A DNA stretch of 64,000 bases from Gonocerus acuteangulatus (Eukaryota; Arthropoda; Insecta; Hemiptera; Coreidae): the NCBI GenBank assembly GCA_946811695.1, contig OX328131.1:10081953-10145952 (forward strand), given 5' to 3'. The position numbers were made by a program, and so were the translations under genes. The notes beneath the pieces were generated by a model, which worked only from the letters and a program-made list of their open reading frames with translations, had not been told where the DNA came from and made no database searches. This document shows, piece after piece, positions 20,588-31,551 of the stretch (position 1 is its first letter; the number at the start of each line of letters is the position of its first letter).

Positions 20588-21709
20588 CTGTGTCTCTCGT
20601 ATTTTTTAAAAGTTTGTTCTTTTAATTTACACCCTTTTCATGAAAAATTTCATAATTACCTTATGTTTTCACACGAATTAAGGAATTCTCAAGCAAATAG
20701 CTCATATTTCTTTAGAACAACCCAGCTATGCCACAAATATAACATAGATATCTCTAATTTGAAATCGTCAAGTTATTCATGTATAGAACCTTGGATTTTA
20801 ACATTTCCTCGAATTAATCTCTCACCAAAAAAATACGTAAAGAAAGATATGTTGCCAAATTTAATTTTATCCAACTTCAATGAATTTAAAAGCCAAAATC
20901 CTGGTGCTTCTTTCTTCTACACGGACGGATCTAAAAACGAGATTGGGGTTGGTGCTGGAGTGGTGACTGAATCCTCTTCTCTAATGTACTCATTGTCACC
21001 ACTAAGCAGCAACTTTACAGCTGAACTATTCGCTATAAAGAAGGCAGTTGACTCGATGTTAGAACATCCAAGTAGTAATCCTATCATAGTTTGTACAGAT
21101 TCATTATCCGCTCTTCAAGCCATTCTAAATCCTTTTTCAATTCACCCGTTAATTAATGAAATCCTGTTGGGTCTTTGTAGGATTACAACTTTAGGGTACG
21201 AGTATTCTATTTATTGGATACCGAGCCACTTTAATATACCAGGGAACGAAACCGCTGACCATCTCGCAAAAAAAGGCATAACAGAAGGTATTCCCTTTAA
21301 TATGGTAATGCACAACGATCTGATCCTTGAAATTAATAATATCCTAAAGAAAGATTGGCACCATTTCTGGTTTAATGTCAATGAAAACAAGCTTAGAGAG
21401 ATAAAAAATGACATAAATCCCTGGAAGACATCTAATCAACAAACTAGGCGGGAAGAAATTATAATTACCCGACTGCGCATAGGGCACACAAGGCTTACAC
21501 ACGGTTATCTAATGTGTAACGGAGAGCCTCCTGAATGCCGCACTTGTGGTACTCCCTTGACCGTCAAACACCTACTCACCGAATGTAGACAAATTATTAA
21601 ACCAATAAATTATCCAAATACATTATCTGAAATTTTGGGAGATAATCAAACAGAAGTTGAAAAATTATTATTCATATTGAAAAAAAATAATGTTATTACA
21701 TTAATTTAA
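20588..21709 (+). pseudogene. LINE RNase H domain and C-terminal zinc knuckle
   Basis: About 373 codons of open LINE frame. An RNase H domain carries the catalytic set D, E, D, D in FFYTDGSKNEIGVGAGVV, FTAELFAIKKAVD, IIVCTDSLSAL and GNETADHLAKKG. Downstream, LRIGHTRLTHGYLM and PPECRTCGTPLTVKHLLTEC form the terminal Cys/His motif of I, LOA or R1-like LINEs. The role is removal of RNA during target-primed reverse transcription. The frame is open because the preceding 25 codons come from the inserted repeat; the true N-terminal parts lie upstream or are lost. A 3' UTR with an AAATAAATA-type tail runs to about 21857. Confidence 0.9.
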
Positions 21710-21857
21710 AGTAAAATTGTTTTATTAACATAAAGTAACATAACAGTAGAGAACAATGAAAAATGTGTGGTTATCATACATAATAATTTGACTTTTATTA
21801 TTTTAAATCAATATAAAAAAATAAATAAATAAATAAAAAAAATAAAAAATAAAAAAA
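21710..21857 (+). mobile_element. LINE 3' UTR and A-rich tail
   Basis: Follows the TAA of the LINE. It ends in (AAAT)n and A-rich repeats, the usual 3' terminus of this type of LINE. Confidence 0.7.
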
Positions 21858-21879
21858 AGTGTGAGAAATATTTGGCATT

Positions 21880-22216
21880 GCATGTACTCCACTTGTATAA
21901 GTTGCGCGGAGCGTGAAGACAGAATTGGGACAATGCTTAATCTTAAGGGACTCATAAAGAAAACCTTCTACCGAAGAAATACCTCTCCAGTCTCTAGAAT
22001 TCTACTACCGTAGAATAACCTTCAGCCTGTAGAATTGCTGACCAATTCAAACTGGTTCAAGCTCCTGCTCCTGGGATTCAAGAAGTACCTTCAGCCTGTA
22101 GAATATCTTCTACCGAAGAATAACCTTCAGTCTTATTGGACGGAAGCAAGAAGTACTAACAACACAAGCTACCTTAGAAGTGGTCCCATGTTTGCTTAAT
22201 ATGCAGCAGTCAAATG
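21880..22216. repeat. Irregular CTTCAGCCTGTAGAAT-type repeats
   Basis: Variants of 'ACCTTCAGCCTGTAGAAT' and 'CTTCTACCGAAGAA' recur about five times, roughly 25-60 bp apart. Too irregular to define a unit. Confidence 0.5.
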
Positions 22217-22221
22217 CCACA

Positions 22222-22222
22222 C

Positions 22223-22293
<71 letters not shown>

Positions 22294-22347
22294 CAACATG
22301 CATAATTTAAGGGAAAAAATATAATGTATATAATATATGCATTATAC

Positions 22348-22377
<30 letters not shown>
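22222..22377. repeat. Two A-run plus (AT)n tracts
   Basis: A-runs of about 16-18 bp each followed by TA repeats, at 22225-22291 and 22350-22377. They may be old poly(A) tails that grew AT repeats. Confidence 0.85.
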
Positions 22378-22378
<1 letters not shown>

Positions 22379-22616
22379 GATAATTCTATATTTGCTATGA
22401 TAACCACCTATTATTTTAGTGTTCTCCATAGAGCGGAAAACAAAAATATATTTGGTCATTAATGTCTTTCATTCTCGTAGGAGTTATAATGCGGTTCAAG
22501 GGAATAGCCAAAATTACAAGTATAATAATCAAACATATCGTTTAGTTGAGCTGGTGGTGACAATGTGTAGCTAAATTAATATTTTAGTAGATAGTTTAAT
22601 AATAAATATTTGTTTC

Positions 22617-25600
22617 CAGTTTATTTCTCCGTATCTTATTGATTACAGGTGAAGACTGGAAAAAAACCAAGATGGACCTGGGCTGATTGATATATTTCTC
22701 CGTATCTTATTGATTACAGGTGAAGACTAGAAAACAACCAAGGTGGACCTGGGCTGAATGATATATTTCTCCGTATCTTATTGATTACAGGTGAAGACTG
22801 GAAAACAACCAAGGTGCACCTGGGCTGAATGATATATTTCTCCGTATCTTATTGATTACAGGTGAAGACTAGATAACAACCAAGGTGGACCTGGGCTGAA
22901 TGATATATTTCTCCGTATCTTATTGATTACAGGTGAAGACTGGAAAACAACCAAGGTGGACCTGGGCTGAATGATATATTTCTCCGTATCTTATTGATTA
23001 CAGGTGAAGACTGGAAAACAACCAAGGTGGACCTGGGCTGAATGATATATTTCTCCGTATCTTATTGATTACAGGTGAAGACTGGAAAACAACCAAGGTG
23101 CACCTGGGCTGAATGATATATTTATCCGTATCTTATTGATTACAGGTGAAGACTAGATAACAACCAAGGTGGACCTGGGCTGAATGATGTATTTCTCCGT
23201 ATCTTTATTGATTACAGGTGAAGACTGGAAAACAACCAAGGTGGACCTGGGCTGAATGATATATTTCTCCGTATCATATTGATTACAGGTGCAGACTAGA
23301 AAACAACCAAGGTGGACCTGGGCTGAATGATATATTTCTCCGTATCTTATTGATTACAGGTGAAGACTGGAAAAAAACCAAGATGGACCTGGGCTGATTG
23401 ATATATTTCTCCGTATCTTATTGATTACAGGTGAAGACTAGAAAACAACCAAGGTGGACCTGGGCTTAATGATATATTTCTCCGTATCTTATTGATTACA
23501 GGTGAAGACTGGAAAACAACCAAGGTGCACCTGGGCTGAATGATATATTTCTCCGTATCTTATTGATTACAGGTGAAGACTAGATAACAACCAAGGTGGA
23601 CCAGGGCTGAATGATGTATTTCTCCGTATCTTTATTGATTACAGGTGAAGACTGGAAAACAACCAAGGTGGACCTGGGCTGAATGATATATTTCTCCGTA
23701 TCATATTGATTACAGGTGAAGACTGGAAAACAACCAAGGTGGACCTGGGCTGAATGATATATTTCTCCGTATCTTATTGATTACAGGTGAAGACTAGAAA
23801 ACAACCAAGGTGGACCTGGGCTGAATGATATATTTCTCCGTATCTTATTGATTACAGGTGAAGACTGGAAAACAACCAAGGTGGACCTGGGCTGAATGAT
23901 ATATTTCTCCGTATCTTATTGATTACAGGTGAAGACTAGAAAACAACCAAGGTGGACCTGGGCTGAATGATATATTTCTCCGTATCTTATTGATTACAGG
24001 TGAAGACTGGAAAACAACCAAGGTGGACCTGGGCTGAATGATATATTTCTCCGTATCTTATTGATTACAGGTGAAGACTGGAAAACAACCAAGGTGGACC
24101 TGGGCTGAATGATATATTTCTCCGTATCTTATTGATTACAGGTGAAGACTGGAAAACAACCAAGGTGGACCTGGGCTGAATGATATATTTCTCCGTATCT
24201 TATTGATTACAGGTGAAGACTGGAAAACAACCAAGGTGGACCTGGGCTGAATGATATATTTCTCCGTATCTTATTGATTACAGGTGAAGACTGGAAAAAA
24301 ACCAAGATGGACCTGGGCTGAATGATATATTTCTCCGTATCTTATTGATTACAGGTGAAGACTAGAAAACAACCAAGGTGGACCTGGGCTGAATGATATA
24401 TTTCTCCGTATCTTATTGATTACAGGTGATGACTAGAAAACAACCAAGGTGGACCTTGGCTGAATGATATATTTCTCCGCATCTTATTGATTACAGGTGA
24501 AGACTGGAAAACAACCAAGGTGGACCTGGGCTGAATGATATATTTCTCCGTGTCTTATTGGTTACAGGTGAAGACTGGAAAACAACCAAGGTGGAGGCTG
24601 GGCTGAATGATATATTTCTCCGTATCTTATTGATTACAGGTGAAGACTAGAAAACAACCAAGGTGGACCTGGGCTGAATGATATATTTCTCCGTATCTTA
24701 TTGATTACAGGTGAAGACTAGAAAACAACCAAGGTGGACCTGGGCTGAATGATATATTTCTCCGTATCTTATTGATTACAGGTGATGACTAGAAAACAAC
24801 CAAGGTGGACCTGGGCTGAATGATATATTTCTCCGTATCTTATTGATTACAGGTGAAGACTGGAAAACAACCAAGGTGGACCTGGGCTGAATGATATATT
24901 TCTCCGTATCTTATTGATTACAGGTGAAGACTGGAAAACAACCAAGGTGGACCTGGGCTGAATGATATATTTCTCCGTATCTTATTGATTACAGGTGAAG
25001 ACTGGAAAACAACCAAGGTGGACCTGGGCTGAATGATATATTTCTCCGTATCTTATTGATTACAGGTGAAGACTAGAAAACAACCAAGGTGGACCTGGGC
25101 TGAATGATATATTTCTCCGTATCTTATTGATTACAGGTGAAGACTAGAAAACAACCAAGGTGGACCTGGGCTGAATGATATATTTCTCCGTATCTTATTG
25201 ATTACAGGTGAAGACTGGAAAACAACCAAGGTGCAACTGGGCTGAATGATATATTTCTCCGTATCTTATTGATTACAGGTGAAGACTGGAAAACAACCAA
25301 GGTGCACCTGGGCTGAATGATATATTTCTCCGTGTCTTATTGATTACAGGTGAAGACTAGAAAACAACCTATGTGCACCTGGGCTGAATACTATATATTT
25401 CTCCGTATCTTATTGATTACAGGTGAAGACTAGAAAACAACCAAGGTGGACCTGGGCTGAATGATATATTTCTCCGTGTCTTATTGGGTACAGGTGAAGA
25501 CTGGAAAACAACCAAGGTGGAGGCTGGGCTGAATGATATATTTCTCCGTATCTTATTGATTACAGGTGAAGACTAGAAAACAACCAAGGTGGACCTGGGC

Positions 25601-27391
25601 TGAATGATATATTTCTCCGTATCTTATTGATTACAGGTGAAGACTGGAAAACAACCAAGGTGGACCTGGGCTGAATGATATATTTCTCCGTATCTTATTG
25701 ATTACAGGTGAAGACTGGAAAACAACCAAGGTGGACCTGGGCTGAATGATATATTTCTCCGTATCTTATTGATTACAGGTGAAGACTGGAAAACAACCAA
25801 GGTGGACCTGGGCTGAATGATATATTTCTCCGTATCTTATTGATTACATGTGAAGACTGGAAAACAACCAAGGTGGACCTGGGCTGAATGATATATTTCT
25901 CCGTATCTTATTGATTACAGGTGAAGACTAGAAAACAACCAAGGTGGACCTGGGCTGAATGATATATTTCTCCGTATCTTATTGATTACAGGTGAAGACT
26001 GGAAAACAACCAAGGTGCAACTGGGCTGAATGATATATTTCTCCGTATCTTATTGATTACAGGTGAAGACTGGAAAACAACCAAGGTGCACCTGGGCTGA
26101 ATGATATATTTCTCCGTATCTTATTGATTACAGGTGAAGACTGGAAAACAACCAAGGTGCACCTGGGCTGAATGATATATTTCTCCGTATCTTATTGATT
26201 ACAGGTGAAGACTGGAAAACAACCAAGGTGCACCTGGGCTGAATGATATATTTCTCCGTATCTTATTGATTACAGGTGAAGACTAGAAAAAAACCGAGGT
26301 GGAGGCTGGGCTGAATGATATATTTCTCCGTATCTTATTGATTACAGGTGAAGACTAGAAAACAACCAAGGTGGACCTGGGCTGAATGATATATTTCTCC
26401 GTATCTTATTGATTACAGGTGAAGACTAGAAAACAACCAAGGTGGACCTGGGCTGAATGATATATTTCTCCGTATCTTATTGATTACAGGTGAAGACTAG
26501 AAAACAACCAAGGTGGACCTGGGCTGAATGATATATTTCTCCGTATCTTATTGATTACATGTGAAGACTGGAAAACAACCAAGGTGCAACTGGGCTGAAT
26601 GATATATTTCTCCGTATCTTATTGATTACAGGTGAAGACTGGAAAACAACCAAGGTGCACCTGGGCTGAATGATATATTTCTCCGTATCTTATTGATTAC
26701 AGGTGAAGACTGGAAAACAACCAAGGTGCACCTGGGCTGAATGATATATTTCTCCGTATCTTATTGATTACAGGTGAAGACTGGAAAACAACCAAGGTGC
26801 ACCTGGGCTGAATGATATATTTCTCCGTATCTTACTGATTACAGGTGAAGACTAGAAAACAACCGAGGTGGAGGCTGGGTTGAATGATATATTTCTCCGT
26901 ATCTTATTGATTACAGGTGAAGACTAGAAAACAACCAAGGTGGACCTGGGCTGAATGATATATTTCTCCGTATCTTATTGATTACAGGTGAAGACTAGAA
27001 AACAACCAAGGTGGACCTGGGCTGAATGATATATTTCTCCGTATCTTATTGATTACAGGTGAAGACTAGAAAACAACCAAGGTGGACCTGGGCTGAATGA
27101 TATATTTCTCCGTATCTTATTGATTACATGTGAAGACTGGAAAACAACCAAGGTGGACCTGGGCTGAATGATATATTTCTCCGTATCTTATTGATTACAG
27201 GTGAAGACTAGAAAACAACCAAGGTGGACCTGGGCTGAATGATATATTTCTCCGTATCTTATTGATTACAGGTGAAGACTGGAAAACAACCAAGGTGGGC
27301 CTGGGCTGAATGATATATTTCTCCGTATCTTATTGATTACAGGTGAAGACTAGAAAACAACCGAGGTGGACCTGGGCTGAATGATATATTT
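22617..27391. repeat. 71-bp satellite array, about 67 units
   Basis: Unit: TGATATATTTCTCCGTATCT, TATTGATTACAGGTGAAGAC, TGGAAAACAACCAAGGTGGA, CCTGGGCTGAA. Starts checked at 22759 and 22830 give 71 bp. Units are about 90-100% alike. Variants (TAGAAAAC against TGGAAAAC, GGTGCACC, GGAGGCTGGG, TTACATGTG, GATGACTAG) are shared between units 711, 926 and 569 bp apart, that is 10-, 13- and 8-unit blocks, so higher-order duplication has occurred. Each unit has a splice-acceptor-like stretch (TCTTATTGATTACAG|GTGAAG) and an AAG|GTGGAC that resembles a donor. No ORF runs through the array. Confidence 0.95.
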
Positions 27392-27394
27392 TGA

Positions 27395-27548
27395 AGCCCT
27401 AAATAAATAAATAGTTAAATAGTTAGTTTATGTTTTTATTTTATTTATCTACATAGGTTATTTTAAGCAAATTATTCAGGAATGCACTCGACACTACCCA
27501 ATTCTGAGGAAAGTGCTTAGTTATGCAGCTCCTGCGTGACGGACTTTT
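27395..27548 (-). mobile_element. Family R 5' end fragment, abutting the satellite
   Basis: Reading on the minus strand it begins AAAAGTCCGTCACGCAGGAG, contains TAACTAAGCACTTTCCTCAG, and runs to AAAACATAAA. It then diverges into a short linker and the 71-bp array. The rest of the family R body is not seen on the far side of the array. Confidence 0.75.
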
Positions 27549-27714
27549 CTTTGATAAAATTTGGATGGTCGATAGACCATTTCAAATAAATTTTTGTAAA
27601 TATAATTTTAATTGACAAAAAAGTTAATTTTTATTTAAGGCCCTTAAAATACATGCGTTCTTTAGTGATTAAATTAGTTTACTCTTTAAATGTCCGTCAA
27701 GAACGACTTTTGTC

Positions 27715-28237
27715 CACTTACCCATAAGGACGCCGCACAGTGCGTTTGGCCGATATTGACTAAACTTTGCACACAGGTAGGTAGCTCTTGATCCGGGAAG
27801 TCTCGTAGGCTAGGTCAAAAACGTCTACCAGCTGTCTGTCTGTATGTTTGTTCCTTAAACAAATCCACACCGTTTGACCGATTTTGACCAAACTTGGTAC
27901 ACAGGTAGATCTTGATCCGGGGAGTGTCGTAGGCTAAGTCAAAAATGTCTACCAGCTGTCTGTCAGTATGTTTGTTCTTTATAGAAACCCAGACCGTTTG
28001 ACCGATTTTGACCAAACTTGGCACACAGGTAGATCTTGATCCGGTGGGTGTTATAGGCTAGATTAAAATCGTCTAGGACTCACAGTTCGGAGGTCACGGG
28101 TTCGAAACTGTCAACCCGAACAGTGAACGATTTGTGTTATTAGAGTTTAATATTACTTATTTGGTTTCTAATTTATTTTTGCTTTTCTAGATGAAGAAAG
28201 TATTTAGATGCAGCAAGGCACGCCGGGTAACAGCTAG
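27715..28237 (+). mobile_element. Family H (Helitron-like) copy 3
   Basis: Three to four internal blocks of about 120 bp ('CCGTTTGACCGATTTTGACC ... CTACCAGCTGTCTGTC') are followed by the GGTCACGGGTTCGAAACTGT segment and the end GCCGGGTAACAGCTAG followed by T. An ORF on the minus strand across the blocks is non-coding repetition. Confidence 0.65.
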
Positions 28238-28690
28238 TGTTAAATAAAATCTAATCAAACTGTCGTAAAGTAGATGAAATTTCCCTGAAAAAAAAAAGGT
28301 TTGTAATGTTACTATGATAATTTTAAATGGGTTCCACGGCGGTTCCATAAACCAAATTCAGGTTATTCATAAAAATGTTTGTTTTTCGGGAATGTTTTAC
28401 TCGGCCCCCTGAAGGTTTCTAACTCCTCCACTTTCAGGAAAACTTATCCATTTACTAATCTTTAATTATCTAATAGGGAAGTTGACGGTTGCTTGGCTAC
28501 TCGATATTGACTGATTCAAACAATTTAGCCAGCGATATCTTGTGGTTGGGGATAACATCTAATTCATTGTAAGGATTAGATAAGTCCGAGGATAGAGAAT
28601 TCCCATGGCAGTCATCTAATTGTCGGTACTTGCTTCGTATCCATATAAGTCAATAAAAGAGAAATTATTTTTATTTGGGATCAAAATAAA
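28238..28690. other. Stretch with no recognised feature
   Basis: About 450 bp without ORF, RNA or repeat-family match. Confidence 0.6.
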
Positions 28691-29259
28691 AAAGTCCGTC
28701 GCGCAGGAGCTGCATAACTAAGCACTTTCCTCAGAATTGGGTATTGTCGAGTGCATTCCTGAATAATTCGCTTAAAATAACCTGTATAGATAAATAAAAT
28801 AAAAACATAAAATGTTCTACTCTTTTGCATTTTTTATGAGCAGCTGTTTCAATTATTAATTTTGTAATTAATTTCCTTCCAGAGTTTTGTGTATTACTAC
28901 ACTACGTAATAAATACACAAAGCTTAACATTTTCGTCTACTGATCTTGGTGAATAAAATGTAATAAAAATTCCGACTGGTATTAGCAAATACTACTCTGG
29001 CTTCAGGGTAAACCCCCCACCCCCCTCCTAATGAACCAATTTAGTTCATTTTTACAACAAATTTTTCTCTTCAGTTGGACCACAACGAATACCTAGTTTC
29101 TTTGAAATGTAGCAAAAATTACGACTGTTATTGGCAAATAACTACTTTGGCTCCGGAGTAAACCCCTCCTCCAGATGGACCGATTTTGTTGGCTAACGAA
29201 CTCGTTTGATGGGGGAATACTATATACCAAATTTCGTGGCAAAAAAAAAAACAAAAACT

Positions 29260-29328
<69 letters not shown>

Positions 29329-29369
29329 TTCACTGGGGTCATTTTTGGTGTCTACTAGGTAAGATCGAC
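28691..29369 (+). mobile_element. Family R copy 4
   Basis: 5' end AAAAAAGTCCGTCGCGCAGG with the subterminal GCACTTTCCTCAGAA, one to two internal GTAAACCCC repeats, an (AC)n/(AT)n tract at 29260-29325, then GGTGTCTACTAGGTAAGATC. The 3' hairpin is missing, so the 3' end is truncated. Confidence 0.7.
29260..29325. repeat. (CA)n-(TA)n compound microsatellite
   Basis: ACAC repeats pass directly into ATAT repeats inside family R copy 4. A second AT tract is at 29437-29483. Confidence 0.9.
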
Positions 29370-29433
29370 AAGTGAACTTTTTTGTTGCACATGAGGCCTA
29401 CTATCACCCACTGAAAAGATGATACTTTGCATC

Positions 29434-29489
<56 letters not shown>

Positions 29490-29492
29490 TAA

Positions 29493-29745
29493 TTCTTCTA
29501 AATGATGACCCAGTATTTTTTACTGGTTCTTGTTTCTTTTTATGGCAGGGGGTCGATAAAGCAGTACACCATTCGTTTTTGTTTAACTACTTTATTTGCT
29601 CTATTTTGCCCGACATGTTTCGTGCCTTCGTTCGCACTTCTTCAGGGGCTTTCATATGCAAATTTTTTTTTTTGTAAATCCCAAAATCAAATTCTGTACA
29701 ATAATAAACATTTATCGTTTCTCTAAATTAATTTACTTTTAATCA
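29493..29745 (-). mobile_element. Penelope-type unit, single arm
   Basis: Matches one arm of the inverted pair at 2.55-3.07 kb (GGCAGG.GGTCGATAAAG, the hammerhead block, the T-rich inner part) and its outer flank AATTCTTCTAAATGATGACC. No protein coding. Confidence 0.55.
29608..29649 (-). ncRNA. Hammerhead ribozyme motif
   Basis: Minus-strand order: GCCC, CTGAAGA, stem II GTGC/GCAC with an 8-nt loop, GAAAC, ATGTC, GGGC. The change at core position 7 (T to A) is tolerated in natural hammerheads. Stem I is 4 bp and perfect; stem III is 2 bp. Confidence 0.72.
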
Positions 29746-29792
29746 AATAATATTATATATATATATATATATATGTATATGTATATATATAT

Positions 29793-30107
29793 GGGGCGAG
29801 GTTAGCTCAGTGGTAGACTAATGAACACTCGACTAATGAACTGGAGGAACCAGGTTCAAAACCCGAGCACGCACTAAAGATTTTTATCTTCTAGTGTCGT
29901 CGTTCGGGGATTGGAATTGAGGTCCCAGTTCGTCCCTAGGCTCACCCAGCCTTTAATTAATTTATTATTGGGTACCTCCAAAGGGAAAAATCGGAAGCCG
30001 GGGCATAGTACTGCCCAAACTATCTCCCTAGCGTGCCGTATGGTCAAGAATCAGATACCTCTGCAGAATCTGCCCCTCTGGGCTTTTATGGCCTGTTATG
30101 GGACTGA
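29793..30107 (+). mobile_element. SINE1 copy
   Basis: tRNA-Ile-like head (TTAGCTCAGTGGTAGA, GACTAATGAACTGG, GGTTCAAAACC), then the SINE1 body to GGCCTGTTATGGGACTGATA. An AT tract precedes it at 29755-29790. The head carries a small duplication (GACTAATGA twice). Confidence 0.82.
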
Positions 30108-30404
30108 TATATATGCTAATTCCGCCTGAGTGTACTGCCCTCCAGTAACGGACAGGTCGAGAGACTGTAAGAAGCTACTTGCTGAGCGAGGGTAAAGCAC
30201 TCCCCTCCATTGAGGTGTGGAGGATAACGGAGTGAGGTCTGGTATTTCAGCTTCCTCTTTCTAGAATAGCAGCTCTAGCAATATCGGCGGGAACTAGTTA
30301 AACATACAGGTCTAGCGAGGGCTCATTGGTGGTACTGTCATGGATTAGTATCAGTAACGGGTTCGTTGATAGAGGTGTCTACTTGACCGAGAGGAGAATC
30401 AGAA
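30108..30404. other. Stretch with no recognised feature
   Basis: About 300 bp of balanced composition after SINE1. No coding or RNA signal. Confidence 0.5.
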
Positions 30405-30950
30405 GAAGGTCCGGTCCTATACTCTAGTCCTAGAAGTTCCTATTCTGTGGTCCTAGAAGGCACTGGAAAGTCCTATACTGTAGTCCTAGAAGGTCCTATA
30501 CTGTGGTCTTACACTGTAGTCCTAGAAGGTCCTATACTGTGGTCCTAGAAGGTCATATGCGGTGATCCTAGAAAGTCCTATTCGGTGGTCCTACAAAGTA
30601 CTATACTGTGATCCTAGAAGGTCCTATACTGTAGTCCTAGAAGGTACTATACTGTGGCCCTAGAAGGTACTACACTGTAGTCCTAGAAGATCCTATACCG
30701 TGGCCCTAGAAGGTCCTATACTGTAGTCCTAGAAGGTCCTATACTGTAGTCCTAGAAGGCACTATTCTGTGATCCTAGAAGGTACTATCCTGTGATTCTA
30801 GAAGGTCCTATACAATGGTCCTAAAAGGTCGTATGCGGTGATCCTAGAAGGTACTATCCTGTGATCCTAGAAGGTCCTATACAATGGTCCTAGAAGGTCG
30901 TATGGGGTGATCCTAGAAAGTCCTATGCGGTGGTCCTAGAAGGTCCTGGA
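30405..30950. repeat. 23-bp minisatellite
   Basis: About 23 units of GGTCCTATACTGTAGTCCTAGAA and variants (GTGATCC, TATGCGG, ACAATGG). Adjacent AGAAGG starts at 30731 and 30754 give the 23-bp period. Each unit contains a CCTAG core. Confidence 0.93.
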
Positions 30951-31082
30951 CACAGTACATAAGAAAATTCAGATGCAATAATTTGTACTAAACAAATTTC
31001 TATGGTTGAGAAGAAAAAGAGTGAAAATCGAGTACTACATGGAATGGATATGTCTTGTCTACGATTTTCGTGTCAGCACGAT

Positions 31083-31350
31083 TTCAAAAAAAAAAAAAAA
31101 AAGAAAAAAAAAGTCCACGAGGTGCAGACACTTAGTAAGTATTTGATTTTTAGACATAGTGCACGCTGAGGAGATAGCTTGGTCAGTACTATGCTCCGGT
31201 AGCCTGATTTCCCCTTTCGCAGGCACCAATTAACTTAATTAGGAGCGATCTGGGACCCCGAAACAAACCCTAGAACGACAAAACTAGAAAATAAAATCTT
31301 TAAGAAAAAATCTTAAATCACGAACATTGGCCACTGAGCCAAACACGCCA
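31083..31350 (-). mobile_element. SINE1 copy, decayed, minus strand
   Basis: Reverse-oriented body (GGAGATAGCTTGGTCAGTAC, GCGATCTGGGACCCC) preceded by an A-run (the SINE T-run in reverse). A damaged tRNA head lies near 31310-31350. Confidence 0.7.
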
Positions 31351-31489
31351 GCAATTATTAAAAAGGTAGAATTCTCGTTTTTGGTCTAATTTAGGCTTTA
31401 TGTCAACCCAAAGTTCGGGCCTCTGGAGTTTTGATGGACGACAAAAATTCCTATTAAAATAAGTTTTAATAATATTTTACTTCCTCTAC

Positions 31490-31494
<5 letters not shown>

Positions 31495-31550
<56 letters not shown>
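31495..31550. repeat. (AT)n microsatellite
   Basis: About 55 bp of TA dinucleotides. Confidence 0.9.

Positions 31551-31551
<1 letters not shown>

Noticed and set aside
22617..27391. CRISPR array
   Set aside because: Units are contiguous 71-bp copies without unique spacers, and the context is eukaryotic.
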